64,000 nucleotides of DNA from Mytilus edulis (taxonomy: Eukaryota; Mollusca; Bivalvia; Mytilida; Mytilidae). A model generated the notes under the pieces. It had not been told where the DNA came from. It made no database searches and worked only from the letters and a program-made list of their open reading frames with translations. Numbering within the stretch: position 1 is the stretch's first letter; each line of letters begins with the position of its first letter. The stretch spans positions 7,615,486 to 7,679,485 of the forward strand of contig NC_092350.1 of NCBI RefSeq assembly GCF_963676685.1, in the 5' to 3' direction. Made by a program: the position numbers and the translations under genes. Below are positions 59,045-64,000 of the stretch, piece by piece.

Positions 59045-59480
59045 TCAAATAATTCAAAATTTCAAAAGGTATTCTTCATTGATTAAATTCCATCGTTGGA
59101 TGTTCATTAGACAGTATAGAATAATAGATGCTGTTTTCAGATCGTATTTTTGGCGATTGTACCAGTGGTGGTTTCAGGAGTTTTGCAAACACGTGACTGG
59201 AAGTCAATTAATCGGACAGGTAAGTAGGACGATTGTAGCATTTCAATTACACCAATATGTTAGGAATATAAATATTTAGTTTAACTAGGGTTATTGAACG
59301 ATTATAACGTTACTGTAATTCAATACATGCAATTCAATAATTACCAATACTATATGATTTAAAACACTCTATTGACGAGTTGCTATGTTGCGTTGCTATA
59401 GATTATTGATTGATTATATAAAAGTGCACAAGATGAAAAGGGATTTTATTGAATAACTATCTTATATAATACAAACTAAT
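59045..59480. repeat. Interspersed repeat, family 6
   Basis: Shares blocks with 46790-47430 in the same order (TTCATTAGACAGTATAGAAT, CGATTATAACGTTACTGTAA, TTGCTATGTTGCGTTGCTAT). An 86-codon open frame crosses it and is not a gene. Confidence 0.65.
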
Positions 59481-59514
59481 CTTTCTACTGTTTAGTCTAA
59501 TATTTATAAATTCT

Positions 59515-59790
59515 TAAACAAGCAAGGAGCCTGTATATCAGTGGTTGTTGTTTGTTTATGTGTTACATATTTGTTTTCCGTTCATTTTTTATATATAAAT
59601 AAGGCCGTTTGTTTTCTTGGTTGTATTGTTTTACATTGTCATTTCGGGACCTTTTATAGCTGACTATGCGGTATGGGCTTTGTTCATTGATGAAGGCCGT
59701 ACGGTGACCTATAGTTGTTAATTTCTGTGTCATTCAGTCTCTTGTGGACAGTTGTCTAATTGGCAATCATGCCACATTTTATATCTATTA
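59515..59790 (-). repeat. Interspersed repeat, family 4 (long copy)
   Basis: GCAAGGAGCCTGTATATCAG, AATAAGGCCGTTTGTTTTCT, TAGCTGACTATGCGGTATGG, GAAGGCCGTACGGTGACCTA and ATTGGCAATCATGCCACAT in order. The most complete copy in the window; the short copies are its right-hand end. Confidence 0.8.
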
Positions 59791-60510
59791 TAGGGATACA
59801 CACGGAATTAAAGAGGTACATTTGAAAACTCCGATTGTAAGTATCTAAATTTGACTTTTCTACTGTTGTGAAGATTATACTAACTATCGATGGAATTTCA
59901 TATTAAATGAATAAGAATAAGTATAAGAATATTTATTGAGTCCAATTTCAGGGCCCGTTTCCGAGCATATACATATAGACCAGCGATAGAATCAGAAAAA
60001 AAATGAACCCGGCGAATACACGGCTGAATTATATATCAATTAAAAGAGAAAATTGTAAACTTTCAGAGTAATGATTCCGTAATCATGAAGTGGTAGGAAT
60101 TTTGCATAATTGAGGTCAAAGTTCAACAAATATATATTTCCAAATATTGTCCTAACTTTTAATTTTGGGTTAAATTAAGAAACGAAAAATATATTAAGAA
60201 AGCAGAGGACAATTTTTCATTCAGTATATATGTAGCCTGTAGTTAATACCGTTCAACGTTTTTTTAATCAGACTAAAGCTCTCTAAAATATTTGTATTTC
60301 ACAATCAAAATGTATCTATATTAGGTTTATGAAATATATAAGAATTATATCAAAGTTTTGACGTTATATAACCGTCGTAATGTCAAAATCGTCTTATCAC
60401 AAGAAACAGAAAAAGCCTTTGTTGTCAAACTTACATAAACGTATGAATAACAGATAAGTAGATAATAACTGAAGGTAAAACAAGTTTAATAAAGTCTAAA
60501 GCTTGAAAAC
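59791..60510. other. AT-rich intergenic sequence
   Basis: Nothing recognised. Confidence 0.45.
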
Positions 60511-60640
60511 TCCTCCTTCCTCCTCCTCCTCCTCCTCCTCCTCCTCCTCCTCCTCCTCCTCCTCCTCCTCCTCCTCCTCCTCCTCCTCCTCCTCCTCCTC
60601 CTCCTCCTCCTCATCATCATCATCATCATCATTATCATCA
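60511..60640. repeat. (TCC)n-(TCA)n microsatellite
   Basis: About 33 TCC triplets followed by about 9 TCA/ATC triplets: a pure homopyrimidine tract of ~100 bases on this strand with mirror symmetry. The long purity suggests it is mutable. Confidence 0.97.
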
Positions 60641-61748
60641 CAGATGTTTTGGGCCACACGGCATGGTGGCATTCTATAATGTATAATTTTGAAATTTTAA
60701 ATTGAATTTATATTTATATTTTAGTTTTCATTTAAATAACTATATAAAAACACAGTTATTAGAAAACTTTTGACATTTTGAAAATATATAGTTTGTACAA
60801 AAAATGTATGATTTTTGAAAGGAGATTGAAAACTATGTACACGGAGTTTATTTCAAAATTTAGTAGCGGATATAAATTATTTCGATCCTAATACAAGGTG
60901 GTATGATTTTTGTAAAAGTTTGCATACAACTTTTGCTAGTTCAACTTTGATAAAATAATTATAAGGTCACCAATGTCGTTGAATTACCAATCTGTTACAT
61001 ATTTGGTTGTGTAAAACGTCAACAATCAACGTTTTATGGCCTACAACGAGATGTCGTTACTATCATTTTGACATTTTGTTGTACCTTATTTTTATTTTAC
61101 CCAGAACATCACTTTGAATGATGACAACCGACCGATTTGAGCTTCATGGTATTATACTCAAATATTAAATTTGACGAGTAAAGTAATAACAACACATTCT
61201 AATTAAATTGCGTTTTGATGATATTTTAGATTTATATTATTTACAATAATCAAGTAATTCACCGTGGCTGCGTATTTATACATCTCAAATGAATACATGA
61301 TTTTAACTGGTATTCTAGAATTTAAGTTGAAAAAGGCAAAAAAATAGCATCAGAGACTGTTTAGTCAAAAGTCATATAATACAAACGAAAAGCAGAGCGC
61401 AAATTAGACCTACGCCTTTTTATTCATCCTATATGGTGCCAAAGAATTTAAACATCGAAAACCTTTCCCGAGTTAGTCAATCCTCTCTAGACCCACCAGT
61501 GGTGTGGACTATGATTGTAATGGTCATTCGATTGAGATCTGCCTTATTGTACACAGGGGATCTCTAATGTCGACTGAGAGAAAGGTTTGACTAGTATTCA
61601 GAGTCGCTACAATGGCAGTTCATACGTTCATAAAATGGCTGTTCTGACATGTATCAACCAATAAGCTGAAATATCCATTTAGTATATTCCGTCTCTCTTT
61701 AATTGTACTACATGAGGTTATGTTTATCAATTTTGTTGGTAAAAGTGA
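60641..61748. other. AT-rich intergenic sequence
   Basis: An inverted pair near 61464-61490 and 61568-61600 (TTTCCCGAGTTAGTCAAT / GAGAAAGGTTTGACTAG) hints at a small element. No gene recognised. Confidence 0.45.
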
Positions 61749-62880
61749 TTGTGTCTACTCCCAAGATGTGCCTTGGACTCTTCATTTTGTCAAGATGCAA
61801 GTTCTGGATTATCAGTTATGTGGGTTGTATTTTCATCAATTATTCGAATTTGTAACGAAAAGATTGATAAACATTATCCACATTATCAAAGTATAGTATA
61901 CGAGTTCACACTCGTTTGTTCAACTGATTTTCTTTTCATAACACGGACATTATCAACTTTACACAAGTATTCCCCATTCCAAACGAAAAGACAAATTGAA
62001 AGAGTTGGATATGCTTTGATTCATAAAAAAATGGCCAACGTAGATGAAGTATCTTCTCTTAGGGAGAGATAAGTCCTACTTTATTAAGGATCACTCTGAT
62101 TCAAACAAAATAATTCACTGAAACTGACATTAGCAAAAAATTTAATTTCCTGATTGACAACATATTTTTTACGTTTGGAGGACTTTTTTTCAACGAACTG
62201 TCGGCATTCAAATGGGACCAATTGTGCCCTCTCCTTGATGACTTGTTTTTTTTATCATCATGAGGCTGACTTCATACAGGAACTTCTTATGAAGAAAGAT
62301 AAGAAGTTAGAAATATCCTTTAACTTTACTTTCCGATATATAGACGGTGGTCTCTCACTAAATAATTTAGAATTTGGTGACTATTTTGAACGCATCTATC
62401 CCATCGAACTAGAGATAAAGGATACAACAGATACAGTTCAATCTGCTTTATATCTTAACTTACATCTAGACATTGACGATGAGGGTCGGTTGAAAACAAA
62501 ACTTTACGACAATAGAGATGATTTCAGCTTTCCATTTGTAAACTTTCCATTTCTATGTATCATTTCAGCAGCGCCTGCATACTGAGTATTATATATATCC
62601 CAGTTAATAAGATATTTCCGGCATTTCCTATCATGATTTCATCCATAGAGGGTTGCTGCTCACAATGAAGGTCTCAAAGCAAGAGTTCCAAGCGGTGAAA
62701 TCATTCCTTTTAATTTTTACGAACACCATCACGAGTTGTTTGACCGTTAAGGAATAACTAGTACTGTTTCACAGATGATATCGGATATGTTCCTACGTCG
62801 TAACTACAATGTGACCTACCGAGTTAGACTTTTTTCGGTGTTTGTATTAACATGAGAAACGACGGGTTCCACATGTGGAG
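61749..62880 (+). pseudogene. Penelope-like element reverse transcriptase, degenerate
   Basis: Frames at 61749-62072 and 62154-62585 together follow a bivalve-type reverse transcriptase. The FSTLYT-like start appears as LSTLHKYSPFQ, then a shifted KDHSDS region near 62080-62105, a degraded GIPMGTNCA region (NGTNCALSL), and YIDG where the catalytic YIDD is expected. The C-terminal EGRLKTKLYDNRDDFSF and VNFPFLC are better kept. Homologous non-coding decay continues to about 62880. Several indels and the lost catalytic Asp show it is dead. Penelope-like assignment is from memory of the motif style, moderate certainty. Confidence 0.75.
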
Positions 62881-63141
62881 CAGGATCTGATCACCCCCTG
62901 TTTTTGGTGGGGTTCGTGTTGCTTAGTCCCAAGTTTTCTATGTTCTGTCTTGTGTACTATTATTTGTCTGTTTGTCTTTTTCCCTTTTAGCCATGTCGTT
63001 GTCAGTTTATTTTAGATTTTTGACTGTCCCTCTGATATCTTTCGGCCCTCTTTACAAATTAACAAATTTTCAGTAAATTTATTGTTTTCTTCTTGGTATT
63101 TTTGATGAGTTGTTTTACAAATCCAACCGTTTAATAAAATT

Positions 63142-63610
63142 GAGAAGTAAATGGGGAATGTGCCAAAGAGGCAACAATCCGACCATAGAGCAGACAACAG
63201 CAGAAGGTCACCAACAGGTCTTCAATGAAACGAGAAATTCCCGCAACCGGAGGCGTCCTTCAGCTGGCCCCTAAACAAATATATACTAGTTCAGTGCTGA
63301 TGAACGCCATACTAAACACCAAATTGTACACAAGAAACTATAAGTTAAAATAATACAAGACTAACAAAGGCCAGAGGCTCCTGACTTGGGACAGGCGCAA
63401 AAATGCGGCGGGGTTAAACATGTTCGAGATCTCAACCCTCCCCCTATACCTCTAGCCAATGCAGAAAAGTAAACGCATATCAATACGCAAATTACAATTC
63501 AGTTCAAGAGAAGTCCGAGTCTGATGTCAGAAGATGTAACCAAAGAAAATAAACAAAATGACAGTAATACATAAATAACATCAGACTACTAGCAGTTACC
63601 TGACATGCCA
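63142..63610 (+). repeat. Interspersed SINE-like repeat, family 1 (long copy)
   Basis: Begins AGTAAATGGGGAATGTGCCA, passes CATAGAGCAGACAACAGCAG and GGCGTCCTTCAGCTGGCCCC, and continues beyond the short copies through ACAAAGGCCAGAGGCTCCTG, AATGCGGCGGGGTTAAACAT and AGTCCGAGTCTGATGTCAGA to about 63610. No coding capacity. Confidence 0.8.
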
Positions 63611-64000
63611 GCTCTTAACTTATTTTGAAGTAAGATATTGTATTTAATTTCCTATTTTTTTAAATGTTTGTTCACAGCTGTTTTTTCGTCATATTCCAGA
63701 CATTTTATTGATTTGATCGGTGTTTAAGACAGAGCAAAGAAACAGTTTATCTGGTGAGCAATTTTTTGTTTATTTACAATAAGTGACATACACTACACTG
63801 CAGTAGAATAAACGACATTAAACATGTTAAATCATATTCATACCTTACCACAGCATAATTTACGAATCTTGTTTCTTAAGTAATTAATTGAAAGACTTAT
63901 GGTCAAAAGAATATCAGAAAACAAAACACTACTCAGAAATATAATGACTGATCAATACGATCAATGCGATCCCAAACCAAACAAAAACGAGACGAAGTCC
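63611..64000. other. Intergenic sequence to window end
   Basis: Nothing recognised. Confidence 0.45.

Noticed and set aside
59019..59279. 86-codon frame rich in Trp and Arg
   Set aside because: It lies within a family-6 interspersed repeat shared with 46.8-47.4 kb, where the frame is not kept.

Overview
The window is eukaryotic nuclear DNA, most likely from a marine bivalve of the mussel type (Mytilus or a close relative). The reasons are spliced genes with GT-AG (and some GC-AG) introns, strongly AT-rich intergenic DNA, short repeat families that I associate from memory with mussel genomes, BEL/Pao, LINE and Penelope-like retroelements, and animal-type proteins. There are no operons, ribosome binding sites or CRISPR arrays. 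The species call is inference.

Region by region. (1) About 1-12,150 holds the 3' part of an animal haem peroxidase gene on the + strand: eight exons between 2873 and 11887, with the 5' exons outside the window. Its last intron contains a 2.75-kb minisatellite of about 44 units. The array begins inside the penultimate coding exon, and every unit carries a copy of that exon's end plus its 5' splice site. (2) 12.2-14.0 kb is intergenic, with a tRNA-derived SINE and other repeats. (3) 14,018-19,400 is a young BEL/Pao LTR retroelement. It keeps gag, zinc knuckles and a protease-like domain, but reverse transcriptase, RNase H and the integrase core are missing. (4) 19.96-34.15 kb is a six-exon gene, reconstructed here from splice sites and phases, for a single-pass membrane protein. 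It has a signal peptide, a small cysteine-containing ectodomain, a long Ser/Thr-rich mucin-like stalk, one transmembrane helix and a cytoplasmic tail with three ITIM-type tyrosine motifs. Its introns hold a 3.5-kb inverted-repeat element and a nearly full LINE. The 3' splice site of exon 2 is present in three tandem copies. (5) 34.8-37.6 kb holds hairpin/foldback elements and a 34-bp tandem repeat. (6) At 37.6-37.8 kb the promoter-proximal region and signal-peptide exon of the receptor gene occur a second time. I see no further exons of that copy in the window, and a 2.1-kb terminal-inverted-repeat element starts 87 bp downstream. (7) 40-64 kb contains no gene I can support. It is a mosaic of interspersed repeats, LINE and Penelope-like fragments, hairpins, a CpG-dense block and a TCC microsatellite.

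The two host genes show a common theme: tandem duplication across an exon edge, copying 5' splice sites in the peroxidase gene and 3' splice sites in the receptor gene. The two best candidates for something undescribed are the splice-donor minisatellite and the ITIM-bearing mucin-like receptor with its duplicated first exon.
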